Below are positions 9,960-18,856 of a stretch of DNA of 64,000 nucleotides, piece by piece. Every line of letters starts with the position of its first letter. Positions within the stretch are counted from its first letter, which is position 1. The stretch comes from Nocardioides cavernaquae (lineage in GTDB: Bacteria; Actinomycetota; Actinomycetes; Propionibacteriales; Nocardioidaceae): contig NZ_QYRP01000002.1 of NCBI RefSeq assembly GCF_003600895.1, positions 3,286,001 through 3,350,000 of the forward strand. The letters are read 5' to 3'. Under the pieces are notes generated by a model. That model saw nothing but the letters and a program-made list of their open reading frames with translations. It did no database searches and was not told the DNA's origin. Both the position numbers and the translations under genes were made by a program.

Positions 9960-10649
9960 ATGCCGCACCAGAACGTCGACATCCCGCTCACCGTCATCGC
10001 GCGACGTCCAGAGACGCCGGACCACCTGACACTCGTGTTCCAGCGACCGCCACGCTTCGAGTTCGAGGCTGGAGACTGGATCGACCTGGAGATCCCTGGC
10101 CAGGAGCTCGCGGGTGGGCGCACCTACTCGCTGTCCTCCTCCCCCGGCGAGCCGGATCTCGCGATCACGTTCAAGGTCGGGCAGAGCGGGTTCAAGCGCG
10201 CTCTCCAGGACCTGTCTCCCGGCGACCAGCTCCGGATGACGGCGTACGGCAATGACTACGACTTCTCGCTGCGCCAGCACCGGTCGAGCGTGCTGATCGC
10301 GGCGGGCGTGGGGGTCGCGCCGTTCCGCAGCATGATCGCCGAGATGGCCGAGACCGCCAGCGGTGAGTCGGCGCACCTGATCTACCTCAACCGCACCGAC
10401 GAGTTCTTGTTCAAGAGCGAGCTCGACGGCTGGAGCGAACAGCTTTCCGGGGTGCGGATCAACTACGTCGTGACGGCCGGCATGAAGAGCAAGGAACGCC
10501 GCCGGATCCTCGCCGACAGCGTCGACGACGCCGTGCACTACTACTACATCGCCGGGCCGCCGGCGATGATCGAGGCGACCGAGGCCGTCCTCATGGACGC
10601 GGGCGCGGACCACCACGACATCCGCATCGACTCATTCGACGGCTACTGA
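9960..10649 (+). CDS. FAD/NAD-binding ferredoxin-reductase-type oxidoreductase
   Basis: 229 residues. This is a compact FNR-like module: a beta-barrel with the flavin-binding 'RTYSLSSSPGE' (RxYS motif, about 59-69) and 'FKVGQSGFKRALQDLSPGD', then a nucleotide-binding half with 'VLIAAGVGVAPFRSMI' and 'YYYIAGPPAMIEATEAVL'. There is no [2Fe-2S] domain, so electrons must pass to a separate partner that is not obvious nearby. The ATG at 9960 is preceded by CCAGGAGG; the longer upstream frame runs through the glnA terminator and is not real. It resembles reductases such as YkuN-, Hmp- or phenol hydroxylase-type FNR domains, but the substrate cannot be read. Confidence 0.85.
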   Translation: MPHQNVDIPLTVIARRPETPDHLTLVFQRPPRFEFEAGDWIDLEIPGQELAGGRTYSLSSSPGEPDLAITFKVGQSGFKRALQDLSPGDQLRMTAYGNDYDFSLRQHRSSVLIAAGVGVAPFRSMIAEMAETASGESAHLIYLNRTDEFLFKSELDGWSEQLSGVRINYVVTAGMKSKERRRILADSVDDAVHYYYIAGPPAMIEATEAVLMDAGADHHDIRIDSFDGY

Positions 10650-10673
10650 GCCGGCATCACATCCGACGCGACG

Positions 10674-11255
10674 TCAGACACCGACGATCGCGAGGACGCC
10701 AAGCCCCACGACCAGCAGCGGCAGCAGGATCAGGAGGGCCCGGACCCAGCGAGGCCGACCGGAGACGCTGCCCGGTGGCAGGCTCGGCGCGAGCAACACG
10801 GCAAACATCGCCGTCTCGACGCAGCAGAAGCCGGCGTACAGAACGAGTGCCACCGCCGTGTGCATGACACCGTGGTCATCCGCGTCGAGGACGACGTAGA
10901 CCCCGAAGCCGACCGCCCACGCGATCAGCAGGACGCGCAGCCAACGCCACCAGTCGCGCCGCGCGACACCCAGCGCCGCGGGGATGATCGTGGGGAACAT
11001 CGCGGCGCCGGCCGCCATGAAGCACCCGAGTCCGAGCACCATGCCTACGACCCGCGCCGCGACCGTCCACCGCCGGGCGCCACGACGACGGGCGAGGTCG
11101 GTCAGACCCACGGTCAGACCCAGGATCGTGAAGACGACCAAGATCGCGCTGGTGCCCGCCCACGAGAACTCCGGCTCCGACGAGACGAAGCGCATCCACC
11201 CGCGCAGCAGGGCCCCGTAGCCGAGCCCCAACAGGACAAAACCGACAACGCGCAT
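10674..11255 (-). CDS. Multi-pass membrane protein, function unknown
   Basis: 193 residues from the ATG at 11255, with about six hydrophobic helices: 'VVGFVLLGLGYGALLRGW', 'AILVVFTILGLTVGL', 'VVGMVLGLGCFMAAGAAMF', 'VLLIAWAVGFGVYVVL', 'MHTAVALVLYAGFCCVETAMFAVLL', 'ALLILLPLLVVGLGVLAIV'. I do not recognise the family. The frame is open much further upstream but that stretch reads as low-quality Arg/Pro-rich sequence antisense to the oxygenase gene, so I start at 11255. TACGCT lies 5 bases upstream on the minus strand and there is no ribosome binding site, consistent with a leaderless message. Convergent with the flavin reductase. Confidence 0.65.
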   Translation of the reverse strand: MRVVGFVLLGLGYGALLRGWMRFVSSEPEFSWAGTSAILVVFTILGLTVGLTDLARRRGARRWTVAARVVGMVLGLGCFMAAGAAMFPTIIPAALGVARRDWWRWLRVLLIAWAVGFGVYVVLDADDHGVMHTAVALVLYAGFCCVETAMFAVLLAPSLPPGSVSGRPRWVRALLILLPLLVVGLGVLAIVGV

Positions 11256-11260
11256 GGCCC

Positions 11261-11266
11261 AGCGTA
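11261..11266 (-). promoter_or_regulatory. -10 element (TACGCT) for membrane protein gene
   Basis: On the minus strand TACGCT ends 5 bases before the ATG at 11255, with no ribosome binding site. It supports the chosen start. Confidence 0.35.
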
Positions 11267-11287
11267 GGACAGCCCGAGCTCCCGAGA

Positions 11288-12307
11288 CTACGGGTGCTGC
11301 GAGCCCCGCTCCTCTTCCACCATCGAGGTCAGGATACGCCGCGCACGTACGGCGGCACGGTCCGCCTTCACGTTGACGTAGCGCCGCGGGGTGGTGTCCT
11401 CGTCGAGGCAACGCTGCACGGTCTCGAGCACCGCGAAGTCGCGGTTCGCCATCTCGTGGAAGACGGCGGCCAGCAACGCACCCGCATCGGGCGAGACGGA
11501 CGCTCCACGCCAGGAGATCTGCAGGAAGACGTGGGTCGCCCCCGACGACACGGGCGTGAAGCCGTGGGTCCGCACGAGCTCCAGGTCGGGGCCGGCAGAG
11601 CCGCTGATCGTGTAGGTCTGCTTGTGCAGGCCGGGGGTCACGAAGGCACCCGTCTCCTTGCGGCCGAACGACTCGACGCTGTCGAGCCCGGAGATCTGGG
11701 CCTCCCACGGCGCCAGCGGTGCCTTGGGCAGCTCGCGCGTGTAGGACACCGAGACCTCGGAGACCTCCACCTCTTCCAGAGGCGGCAGCGACTCAATCCC
11801 CGGGGGCACCAGCTCCGGGTGCATCTCGAAGACGTTGGTGAGGTCGAGGTAGTGCTCGTGCAGCAGCATCAGGCTGGCAGCCACGTCGCGCCGCTCCCCC
11901 ACGCTGCTCCAGCCCTCACCGTCGAGCCACGGCGTCGACGGGGGCGGCCGCAGCCGCTCGCCACCCGGCGTACCGGTCCAGACCCAGACGAAGGGACCGC
12001 CCTCGACGACCGGGAAGTCGCGCACCTGAGCTCCCGAGGGCGGGGTTTCCTGCGAGGGGATCCGCACGCAGCGGCCGGTCGCGTCGTACGTGCAGCCGTG
12101 GTAGCCGCACACGACCAGGTCGCCCTCGCGGTGGCCGGCCGACAGCGGGTAGGGCCGGTGCGCGCAGCGGTCCTCCAGCGCGGCGACCGAGCCGTCGGCG
12201 AGGCGCAAGAGCACCACAGACGTGTCGAGGATGCGTCGAGCGAGGAAGCCGTCGTCGACCTCGTCGGAAGTGGCGGCGACGTACCAGCAGTCGCGGGGGT
12301 AGTTCAT
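11288..12307 (-). CDS. Rieske [2Fe-2S] aromatic ring / O-demethylase oxygenase (VanA-like)
   Basis: 339 residues, catalytic subunit of a two-component Rieske non-heme iron oxygenase. The Rieske ligands are in 'CAHRPYPLSAGHREGDLVVCGYHG' (C-x-H and C-x-x-H, residues about 47-70). The mononuclear iron site is suggested by 'LLHEHYLDLTNVFEMHPELV', giving the pair of histidines found in vanillate demethylase-type enzymes. The opening 'MNYPRDCWYVAATSDEV' is typical of this group. Its ATG overlaps the TGA of the reductase gene just upstream, so the two are translationally coupled and should work as a pair. The natural substrate, perhaps a methoxylated aromatic acid, is inferred only from family resemblance. 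Confidence 0.88.
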   Translation of the reverse strand: MNYPRDCWYVAATSDEVDDGFLARRILDTSVVLLRLADGSVAALEDRCAHRPYPLSAGHREGDLVVCGYHGCTYDATGRCVRIPSQETPPSGAQVRDFPVVEGGPFVWVWTGTPGGERLRPPPSTPWLDGEGWSSVGERRDVAASLMLLHEHYLDLTNVFEMHPELVPPGIESLPPLEEVEVSEVSVSYTRELPKAPLAPWEAQISGLDSVESFGRKETGAFVTPGLHKQTYTISGSAGPDLELVRTHGFTPVSSGATHVFLQISWRGASVSPDAGALLAAVFHEMANRDFAVLETVQRCLDEDTTPRRYVNVKADRAAVRARRILTSMVEEERGSQHP

Positions 12308-13290
12308 ACGTCCAGCACCAGCTTCTGCGAGAGGGAACGGGAGACGCAGAGCATGATCGTGTCGCCACGCTCGCGCTCTGCCTTGGAGAGGATCGAGTCA
12401 CGGTGGTCGGGCGTGCCCTCGACCACGTCGGCCTCGCAGGTGCCGCAGATTCCTTCCATGCACGACCCGAGTACGTCGACACCGGCCGCCTCGACCGCGT
12501 CGAAGATCGACGTGCCCTCGGGCACTGTCACGGTCACGCCCGAGCGCGAGCAGACCACCTCGAACGAGTCGAGCGCATCCTCCGACGCGACGACCTCCTT
12601 CGCGGCGAACCTCTCGATGTGCACGCTGCCGTCTGACCAGCCCGCACACGCCTCCTCGACCGCGTCGAGGAAGACGCCCGGTCCACAGTAGTAGACCAGC
12701 GTGTCCGCCTGCGGAGTGGCCAGGAGCGAGGTGAGGTCGAAACGATCACCCTCGTCACGCGGCGCCAGCGTCACGCGCTCATCCGCCTCGAACCGGTCCA
12801 GGAAGGCCATCGACGCGCGGGAGCGGCCGGCGTACAGCAGGCTCCACTCGGCGCCGCGCGCCTCGGCCGCCTCGATCATCGCGAGGATCGGCGTGATCCC
12901 GATGCCGCCGGCGATGAAGAGGTAGCGCGGCGAGGCGACGAGCGGGAAGTGGTTGCGCGGCCCGCGCACGCGGACGGTCGCACCCTCCGCCAGTCTCTCG
13001 TGGACGTACGCCGACCCGCCGCGGCTCTGCGGGTCGCGCAGGACCCCGACCTTCCAGGACGACTCGTCGGCGGAGCTGCCGCACAGGGAGTACTGCCGCG
13101 TCAGCGACGGGCCGAGGACGAGGTCGATGTGGGCGCCGGCGGTCCAGGGTGGAAGCGGTGCGCCGGTCGGGTCGGCGAGGGTGAGCTCGACGACCCCCTC
13201 AGCCACCTCACGACGCGTCTGGACCTGCAGGTCGAAGACCGAGCCCCTGCCCGAGCCGATCGACGTCCTTCTGATCGGTGGCGGGGTCAT
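12304..13290 (-). CDS. Phthalate-dioxygenase-reductase-type oxidoreductase (VanB-like)
   Basis: About 328 residues from the ATG at 13290. Electron-transfer partner of the Rieske oxygenase. Order: flavin-binding barrel with 'TRQYSLCGSS', NADH-binding domain with 'YLFIAGGIGITPILAMIEAA' and 'YYCGPGVFLDAVEEAC', then a C-terminal plant-type [2Fe-2S] domain with 'CMEGICGTC' (C-x4-C-x2-C) and the last cysteine in 'IMLCVSRS'. The start is uncertain: conserved sequence 'FDLQVQTRREVAEGV' requires an origin upstream of the GTG at 13206, and the only good candidate is the ATG at 13290. That makes its 5' end overlap the start of the divergent malate:quinone oxidoreductase gene by about 110 bases. Confidence 0.85.
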   Translation of the reverse strand: MTPPPIRRTSIGSGRGSVFDLQVQTRREVAEGVVELTLADPTGAPLPPWTAGAHIDLVLGPSLTRQYSLCGSSADESSWKVGVLRDPQSRGGSAYVHERLAEGATVRVRGPRNHFPLVASPRYLFIAGGIGITPILAMIEAAEARGAEWSLLYAGRSRASMAFLDRFEADERVTLAPRDEGDRFDLTSLLATPQADTLVYYCGPGVFLDAVEEACAGWSDGSVHIERFAAKEVVASEDALDSFEVVCSRSGVTVTVPEGTSIFDAVEAAGVDVLGSCMEGICGTCEADVVEGTPDHRDSILSKAERERGDTIMLCVSRSLSQKLVLDV

Positions 13291-14767
13291 GAGCGCCACG
13301 CTCGCGACCCTCATCTCCGAGGTCGAACCGACCTGGACGGTGCAGGTGCTCGAGCGCCTCGATCGCCCCGCGCGCGAGAGCTCGGGGCCGTGGAACAACG
13401 CTGGCACGGGCCACTCGGCGCTCTGCGAGCTCAACTACACGCCGGTGGACGAGGACGGCTGCGTCAACGTCGCGAAGGCAGTCGAGGTCAACGAGCAGTT
13501 CCAGGTCTCGCGGCAGCTGTGGTCCTTCCTCGTGGAGAACGGCCGGATCCCCGATGCCGACGCATTCATCCACCCGACTCCCCACATGAGCTTCGTCTGG
13601 GGCGCGGAGAACGTCGCCTACCTCCGCGAGCGCCACGCGATCCTGGCCGCCCACCCGCTGTTCGCGGGCATGGAGTACTCCGAGGACCCGATCCAGATCG
13701 CCGCGTGGGCACCGCTCCTGATGGCCGGCCGCACCGGCGACGAGCCGGTCGCCGCGACGTACTCGGTCGAGGGCAGTGACGTCGACTTCGGCGCCCTGAC
13801 CAAGCTCATGCTCGACTCGGCGGCCAGCCGCGGCACCCAGGTCAGCTACCACGCCGACGTCCGGAAGCTGCAGCGCGGCCCGGATGCCTTCTGGTGGGCG
13901 ACAGGCAAGAAGGACGGAGCGAAGTTCACCTACCGGGCGCGCTTCGTGTTCGTGGGTGCGGGAGGTCGCGCCCTCACGCTTCTGCAGAAGTCCGGCATCC
14001 CCGAGATCCACGGCTTCGGCGGCTTCCCGGTCAGCGGCGAGTTCCTGCGGACCAACAACCCCGAAGTGGTCGCGCGCCACCAGGCCAAGGTCTACGGCAA
14101 GGCTGCGGTCGGGGCTCCCCCGATGTCGGTGCCGCACCTGGACACCCGCGTCGTCGGCGGCGAGCAGTGGCTCATGTTCGGACCGTACGCCGGGTTCAGC
14201 CCGCGCTATCTGAAGCACGGGTCGCTGATCGACATGCCGCGGGCGTTCAACCTGCGCAACCTGCTGCCGATGATCCTGGCCGGGCTGGCGAACATCCCGC
14301 TGACGCTCTACCTCGCCAGCCAGCTGATCGCGCGCCCGAAGAAGAAGTTCAAGGACCTCCTCGACTTCTACCCCGACGCGCACACCCGGGACTGGAAGAA
14401 GATCACCGCCGGCCAGCGCGTCCAGGTGATCCGGCCCGAAGGCGTCCTGCAGTTCGGCACGGAGCTGATCAGCCACGCCGACGGCTCGATCGCGGGGCTG
14501 CTCGGCGCGTCCCCCGGTGCCTCCACCGCCGCTCACGTCATGCTCGAGGTCCTCGAGCGCTGCTTCCCCGCGAAGTGGGAGGAGTGGCAGCCCAGGCTGC
14601 GGGAGATCATCCCGACGCACGGCACGGCGCTGAGCGATGACCCCACTCGTGCGCGTGCCGTCCAGGAGCACACCGCGCAGGTGCTCGGCCTCCGCGTGCC
14701 CGAGGTCACCCAGTCCCCGAGCACGGTGATCGATACGCCCAGCGAGGTCGCTCTCGCGCAGGAGTGA
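13181..14767 (+). CDS. mqo: Malate:quinone oxidoreductase (copy 1)
   Basis: About 528 residues from the GTG at 13181. Mqo is a peripheral membrane FAD enzyme that oxidises malate to oxaloacetate and reduces the quinone pool. The FAD Rossmann motif is 'DVLLIGGGVMSATLATLISE', followed by 'LDRPARESSGPWNNAGTGHSALCELNY' and 'NEQFQVSRQLWSFLV', all typical. The C-terminal 'HADGSIAGLLGASPGASTAAHVMLEVLERCFP' is intact. A second, very similar gene lies at 22.5-24 kb. The start is uncertain: the GTG at 13181 is preceded by GCGAGG with almost no spacing, ATG 13127 is another option, and either choice overlaps the divergent reductase gene. Confidence 0.93.
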   Translation: MSSTTPSATSRRVWTCRSKTEPLPEPIDVLLIGGGVMSATLATLISEVEPTWTVQVLERLDRPARESSGPWNNAGTGHSALCELNYTPVDEDGCVNVAKAVEVNEQFQVSRQLWSFLVENGRIPDADAFIHPTPHMSFVWGAENVAYLRERHAILAAHPLFAGMEYSEDPIQIAAWAPLLMAGRTGDEPVAATYSVEGSDVDFGALTKLMLDSAASRGTQVSYHADVRKLQRGPDAFWWATGKKDGAKFTYRARFVFVGAGGRALTLLQKSGIPEIHGFGGFPVSGEFLRTNNPEVVARHQAKVYGKAAVGAPPMSVPHLDTRVVGGEQWLMFGPYAGFSPRYLKHGSLIDMPRAFNLRNLLPMILAGLANIPLTLYLASQLIARPKKKFKDLLDFYPDAHTRDWKKITAGQRVQVIRPEGVLQFGTELISHADGSIAGLLGASPGASTAAHVMLEVLERCFPAKWEEWQPRLREIIPTHGTALSDDPTRARAVQEHTAQVLGLRVPEVTQSPSTVIDTPSEVALAQE

Positions 14768-14780
14768 ACCGCGCGGCCCC

Positions 14781-14786
14781 TACCGT
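14781..14786 (+). promoter_or_regulatory. -10 element (TACCGT) for leaderless amidohydrolase gene
   Basis: TACCGT ends exactly 6 bases before the ATG at 14793 and lies in the 25-base gap after mqo copy 1. No ribosome binding site is present. Confidence 0.45.
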
Positions 14787-14792
14787 GGGGCC

Positions 14793-16310
14793 ATGACGAG
14801 TTTCCTGCTGCGCGGTGCCCGGTTGGTCGACGTCGACGGCACCCGGCGCAGTGCGGAACCGGTCGACGTACGTGTCGCTGACGGCATGGTCGCGGCTGTC
14901 GGTGCGCACCTGCCCGCCACCGGCGTGCCCGAGGTCGCTGCCGACGGGCGCTGGCTCTCCCCCGGCCTCTGGGACCAACACGTCCACCTCGGCCAGTGGA
15001 GCCTGACCAGCGCGCGGCTCGACCTCGCCCCGGTCCGCTCGGCCGAGCAGGCAGTGGCCCTGGTCCAGGAGCGGCTCGCCGAGTGGCCGGACCTGCCCGT
15101 GATCGGCTGGGGCCACCGCCCCAGCGGCTGGCCCCAGCAGCCGGTGGTCTCGATGCTCGACGCGCTCGACACCGACCAGCCGGTGATCCTGATCGCCGGC
15201 GACGGCCACCACGCCTGGCTCAACTCACGCGCGTTGATGGCGCTGCACCTGCCCTCGCGCGAGGGGGTGGTGGCCGAGGCCGAGTGGTTCAGCGCCTATG
15301 GCCGGCTCAGCTCGGTGCTCGGCGACGACGGCACCGGGCCAGACGCCTACCGACGCGCCATGGAGCAGGCCGCACAGCTCGGCGTAGTCGGTCTGACCGA
15401 CTTCGAGTTCAGCGGCGGTCACACGGAGTGGGCCGAGCGCTGGGCGGCGGGGGCCGACCTGTTGCGGATCCGGATGGCGACGTACGCCGACGGGCTCGAC
15501 GCCGTGATCGCTGCCGGGTTGCGCACCAGCGACCGGCTGCCCGGCTGCGACGACCGGGCCCGGATGGGTCCGCTGAAGATCATCAGCGACGGTTCGCTGA
15601 ACACCGCGACGGCCTGGTGCTGCGAGCCGTACGCCGGACCGTCGCCGTACGGCTTCCCGCACGGGCAACCCAACCAGTCGCCCGAGGAGCTGCGCGACCT
15701 GCTGCGCCGCGGCACAGCCCACGGGCTGCAGGTCGCGGTCCACGCCATCGGCGATCGCGCGGTCGGCGAGGCACTCGACGCGTTCGCGGAGACCGGCGCC
15801 CGGGGTTCGATCGAGCACGCCCAACTGGTCCGCCGTGACGACGTACGACGCATGGCGGAGCTCGGCGTGACCGCCAGCGTCCAGCCCGCCCACCTGCTCG
15901 ACGACCGCGACGTGACCGAGCGGCTGTGGCCCGGCCAGGCCGGGCGCAGCTTCGCGCTGCGCTGGATGCTCGACGACGGGGTGCACCTCGCGATGGGGTC
16001 GGACGCGCCGGTCTCACCGCTCGACCCCTGGCTCGCGATGGCCGCCGCCGTCCACCGCTCGGCAGACGACCGGGAGGCCTGGCACCCGGAGCAGGCCATC
16101 ACCCCTCGCGAAGCACTCGCCGCGTCCACGGACGGCTGGGGCACCGTCGCCGTCGGCCACCCCGCCGACCTGATCCTGCTCGACGCAGATCCGCTGGCCT
16201 CCGAGGAGGAGCCGGCCACCGCGGCATCACGGAGGCGCGGCGTGAACGTTGCGGTCACCTGGGTCGCCGGCAACGCGGTCCACGACTCCTCGGGTTGCGC
16301 CTCTCTGTAG
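14793..16310 (+). CDS. Amidohydrolase family protein (YtcJ-like)
   Basis: 505 residues. Metal-dependent hydrolase of the amidohydrolase-3 group. 'LSPGLWDQHVHLGQ' (about 56-69) supplies the HxH metal pair; 'LKIISDGSLNTATAWCCEPY', 'VAVHAIGDRAVGEALDAF' and 'IEHAQLVRRDDV' provide the other histidines; 'LAMGSDAPVSPLDPW' holds the catalytic aspartate. 'AVGHPADLILLDADPL' is the usual C-terminal beta-sandwich ending. Substrates of YtcJ-like enzymes are mostly unknown; imidazolone-like or N-acyl compounds are possibilities. The gene follows mqo copy 1 after 25 bases and appears to have its own promoter. Confidence 0.85.
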   Translation: MTSFLLRGARLVDVDGTRRSAEPVDVRVADGMVAAVGAHLPATGVPEVAADGRWLSPGLWDQHVHLGQWSLTSARLDLAPVRSAEQAVALVQERLAEWPDLPVIGWGHRPSGWPQQPVVSMLDALDTDQPVILIAGDGHHAWLNSRALMALHLPSREGVVAEAEWFSAYGRLSSVLGDDGTGPDAYRRAMEQAAQLGVVGLTDFEFSGGHTEWAERWAAGADLLRIRMATYADGLDAVIAAGLRTSDRLPGCDDRARMGPLKIISDGSLNTATAWCCEPYAGPSPYGFPHGQPNQSPEELRDLLRRGTAHGLQVAVHAIGDRAVGEALDAFAETGARGSIEHAQLVRRDDVRRMAELGVTASVQPAHLLDDRDVTERLWPGQAGRSFALRWMLDDGVHLAMGSDAPVSPLDPWLAMAAAVHRSADDREAWHPEQAITPREALAASTDGWGTVAVGHPADLILLDADPLASEEEPATAASRRRGVNVAVTWVAGNAVHDSSGCASL

Positions 16311-16333
16311 GCGATGCTGGAGTCCGGACCCGG

Positions 16334-17167
16334 TCAGAGCCTCGGAGGAACGCCCGTCATCTTGCGGAGGATCAGATCCACGACCGGAGTCGGCGAGGCA
16401 CCCGTCAGCGTCGCCTGTGCCTTCGGGAACGCGCCAACCACGTAGCGAGCACGGGGGCGCCGCGCGGCCAGTGCCTTCTCGATCGACTGGGCCACCTTGT
16501 CGACGGGTGCGGCCAGCTTCTGGGACAGCGGGATCGACTTGCGAAAGCCGGCTGCGTGCACGGCGTACAGCTCCTGCGCCGCCAGTGGCATCGCCGCGAT
16601 GTAGGCGTCGAAGTCTGCCTCGGCGTTGGCCCACAGGTCAGTCGCGATCTGGGCCGGCTCGACGAGCGAGACCCCGATCCCCCACGGCTTCAGCTCCATC
16701 CGGAGGGCGTCGGCCGCACCCTCGAGGGCGAACTTCGACGCGTTGTACGGACCAGTGAGCGGGGTGGCGATGCGACCGCTCAGGGACGAGGTGAAGACGA
16801 TCCGGCCGCGCGATTCGCGCAGGCGCGGGAGCAGGGCCTGGGTGACCGCCATGTGCCCGAAGAAGTTCACCTCCATCTGAGCCCGGAGCATCGCGACGGG
16901 GATGCCCTCCATCGGCCCGAGCATGGCCACACCGGCGTTGTTGACCAGGGCATCGAGCTCGGTCACCTCATCCGCCAGGCGCACCACCTGCTCGGCATCG
17001 GTGATGTCGAGGAGGACCGGCGTGATCCGCGAGGACGCGGCCACCAGCGCGTCACCGTCGGCCTCCTGGCGCACGCCAGCAAGCACGTCCCAACCCGCCG
17101 CTGCGAGTCGAAGGGATGTGGCGCGGCCGATGCCGCGCGAGGCACCGGTGATGAGGACCTTGGGCAT
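16334..17167 (-). CDS. Short-chain dehydrogenase/reductase
   Basis: 277 residues, classical SDR. 'VLITGASRGIGRATSLRL' (TGxxxGxG, residues 5-22) binds NAD(P), 'VNNAGVA' follows at about 75-81, and the catalytic set is S127/S128 in 'FTSSLSG', Y141 and K145 in 'YNASKFAL'. 'LVEPAQIATDLW' closes the substrate pocket. The substrate is not identifiable. It is convergent with the amidohydrolase and divergent from prfC. The ATG has TAGAGT 6 bases upstream and no ribosome binding site. Confidence 0.9.
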   Translation of the reverse strand: MPKVLITGASRGIGRATSLRLAAAGWDVLAGVRQEADGDALVAASSRITPVLLDITDAEQVVRLADEVTELDALVNNAGVAMLGPMEGIPVAMLRAQMEVNFFGHMAVTQALLPRLRESRGRIVFTSSLSGRIATPLTGPYNASKFALEGAADALRMELKPWGIGVSLVEPAQIATDLWANAEADFDAYIAAMPLAAQELYAVHAAGFRKSIPLSQKLAAPVDKVAQSIEKALAARRPRARYVVGAFPKAQATLTGASPTPVVDLILRKMTGVPPRL

Positions 17168-17173
17168 GGAGGG

Positions 17174-17179
17174 ACTCTA
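17174..17179 (-). promoter_or_regulatory. -10 element (TAGAGT) for leaderless SDR gene
   Basis: On the minus strand TAGAGT ends exactly 6 bases before the ATG at 17167, in the divergent region shared with prfC. Confidence 0.5.
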
Positions 17180-17249
17180 GCGTCGAGACTTCTTCCCCGA
17201 GGACCGCGCGGCATGACCGCGGCCGTCATCCGGAGCGCCGGCTGACCGG

Positions 17250-17255
17250 TAGAAT
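17250..17255 (+). promoter_or_regulatory. -10 element (TAGAAT) for leaderless prfC
   Basis: TAGAAT, close to consensus, ends 7 bases before the prfC GTG. No ribosome binding site precedes the GTG. Confidence 0.55.
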
Positions 17256-17262
17256 CCGGCCA

Positions 17263-18828
17263 GTGTCCGACACTCGCCCCCGCCGCACCTTCGCCGTCAT
17301 CAGCCACCCCGACGCGGGCAAGTCCACGCTGACGGAGGCGCTCGCCCTCCACGCGCGGGTGATCACCGAGGCCGGCGCTGTCCACGGCAAGGGCGACCGT
17401 CGCGCGACGGTGTCCGACTGGATGGCGATGGAGAAGGCCCGCGGCATCTCGATCACGTCCGCCGCACTGCAGTTCGTCTATCGCGACCACGTGATCAACC
17501 TGGTCGACACCCCCGGCCACAGCGACTTCTCGGAGGACACCTACCGCGTGCTGTCGGCCGTCGACTCGGCCGTCATGCTGGTCGACGCGGGCAAGGGGCT
17601 CGAGCCGCAGACGCTGAAGCTCTTCCAGGTCTGCGCACTCCGTGGCATCCCCGTCATCACCGTCATCAACAAGTGGGACCGGCCAGGCCTCTCCGCGCTC
17701 GAGCTGATGGACCTGATCCAGGAGAAGATCAAGCTCCGGCCCACTCCCCTGACCTGGCCCGTCGGCGAGGCCGGCGACTTCCGCGGCGTCCTCGACCGGC
17801 GCACGGGCGAGTTCATCAAGTACACCCGTACGGCGGGTGGCGCGACGCGCGCGCCCGAGCGCCGCATGGACGCCTCCGAGGTGGAGGAGAACGACGCCCT
17901 GGTCTGGTCGCACGCCGTCGAGGAGCACGAGCTGCTCTCGCTCGACGAGGCCGACCACGACCAGGAGCGCTTCCTCGCCGGAAAGACCACTCCGGTGATG
18001 TTCGCCTCCGCGCTGCAGAACTTCGGCGTGGCACAGCTGCTCGACCTGCTCCTCGACCTGGCCCCCGAGCCGACGGCCACCGCCGGCGTCGACGGGTCGG
18101 TCCGCGAGGTCTCCGACGACTTCAGTGCGTTCGTCTTCAAGGTGCAGTCCGGCATGAACAACTCGCACCGTGACCGCCTGGCCTACGCGCGGATCGTCTC
18201 GGGCTCGTTCGAGCGCGGCATGATCGTGACGCACGCCGCCACCAAGCGCCCGTTCGCCACGAAGTTCGCCCAGGCCGTGTTCGGCCGGGAGACGACATCG
18301 GTCGAGACCGCCGAGCCCGGTGACATCGTCGGCTTCGTCAACGCCCAGGCCCTGCGCGTCGGCGACACGGTCTATGTCGGCGACCCGATCGAGTTCCCGC
18401 CGGTGCCGACCTTCGCACCCGAGCACTTCGTCACCGCTACCGCCGGCGACATCAGCCGCTACAAGCAGTTCCGCAAGGGCATCGAGCAGCTCGACCAGGA
18501 AGGCGTCGTCCAGGTCCTGCGCTCCGACCTTCGTGGCGACCAGAGCCCGGTCCTTGCGGCCGTCGGCCCGATGCAGTTCGAAGTGGTCGAGGACCGGATG
18601 GTCAACGAGTTCAACTCGCCGATCCGGTTCTCACGACTCGACTACCAGGTCGCCCGGCGGACCGATGCCGACGGCGCGGCGGCCCTGCGCGGGCTGCGCG
18701 GCGTCGAGGTGCTCCAGCGCACTGATGGCACCCACCTGGCGCTCTTCGTCGACCAGTGGCGCGCCAAGACCACCGCGAGGGACCTCCCCGACGTCATGCT
18801 CGAAGAGCTGCCGGCCGGCGGCAACTAG
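17263..18828 (+). CDS. prfC: Peptide chain release factor 3
   Basis: 521 residues. RF3 is a GTPase that removes RF1/RF2 from the ribosome after peptide release. G motifs: P-loop 'SHPDAGKST' (14-22), 'GISITSAAL' (switch I), 'DTPGHSDF' (G3), and 'NKWDRPG' (G4; RF3 and EF-G-like proteins vary here). 'VFKVQSGMNNSHRDRLAYARIVSG' starts domain 2, and 'VGPMQFEVVEDRMVNEFNSPI' is a strong RF3 signature in domain 3. Length is normal. It stands alone with its own promoter, and the convergent zinc-finger gene ends 28 bases after its stop. Confidence 0.97.
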   Translation: MSDTRPRRTFAVISHPDAGKSTLTEALALHARVITEAGAVHGKGDRRATVSDWMAMEKARGISITSAALQFVYRDHVINLVDTPGHSDFSEDTYRVLSAVDSAVMLVDAGKGLEPQTLKLFQVCALRGIPVITVINKWDRPGLSALELMDLIQEKIKLRPTPLTWPVGEAGDFRGVLDRRTGEFIKYTRTAGGATRAPERRMDASEVEENDALVWSHAVEEHELLSLDEADHDQERFLAGKTTPVMFASALQNFGVAQLLDLLLDLAPEPTATAGVDGSVREVSDDFSAFVFKVQSGMNNSHRDRLAYARIVSGSFERGMIVTHAATKRPFATKFAQAVFGRETTSVETAEPGDIVGFVNAQALRVGDTVYVGDPIEFPPVPTFAPEHFVTATAGDISRYKQFRKGIEQLDQEGVVQVLRSDLRGDQSPVLAAVGPMQFEVVEDRMVNEFNSPIRFSRLDYQVARRTDADGAAALRGLRGVEVLQRTDGTHLALFVDQWRAKTTARDLPDVMLEELPAGGN

Positions 18829-18856
18829 CTCCAGCAGTCGGCGCTTCCCGCTTCGG

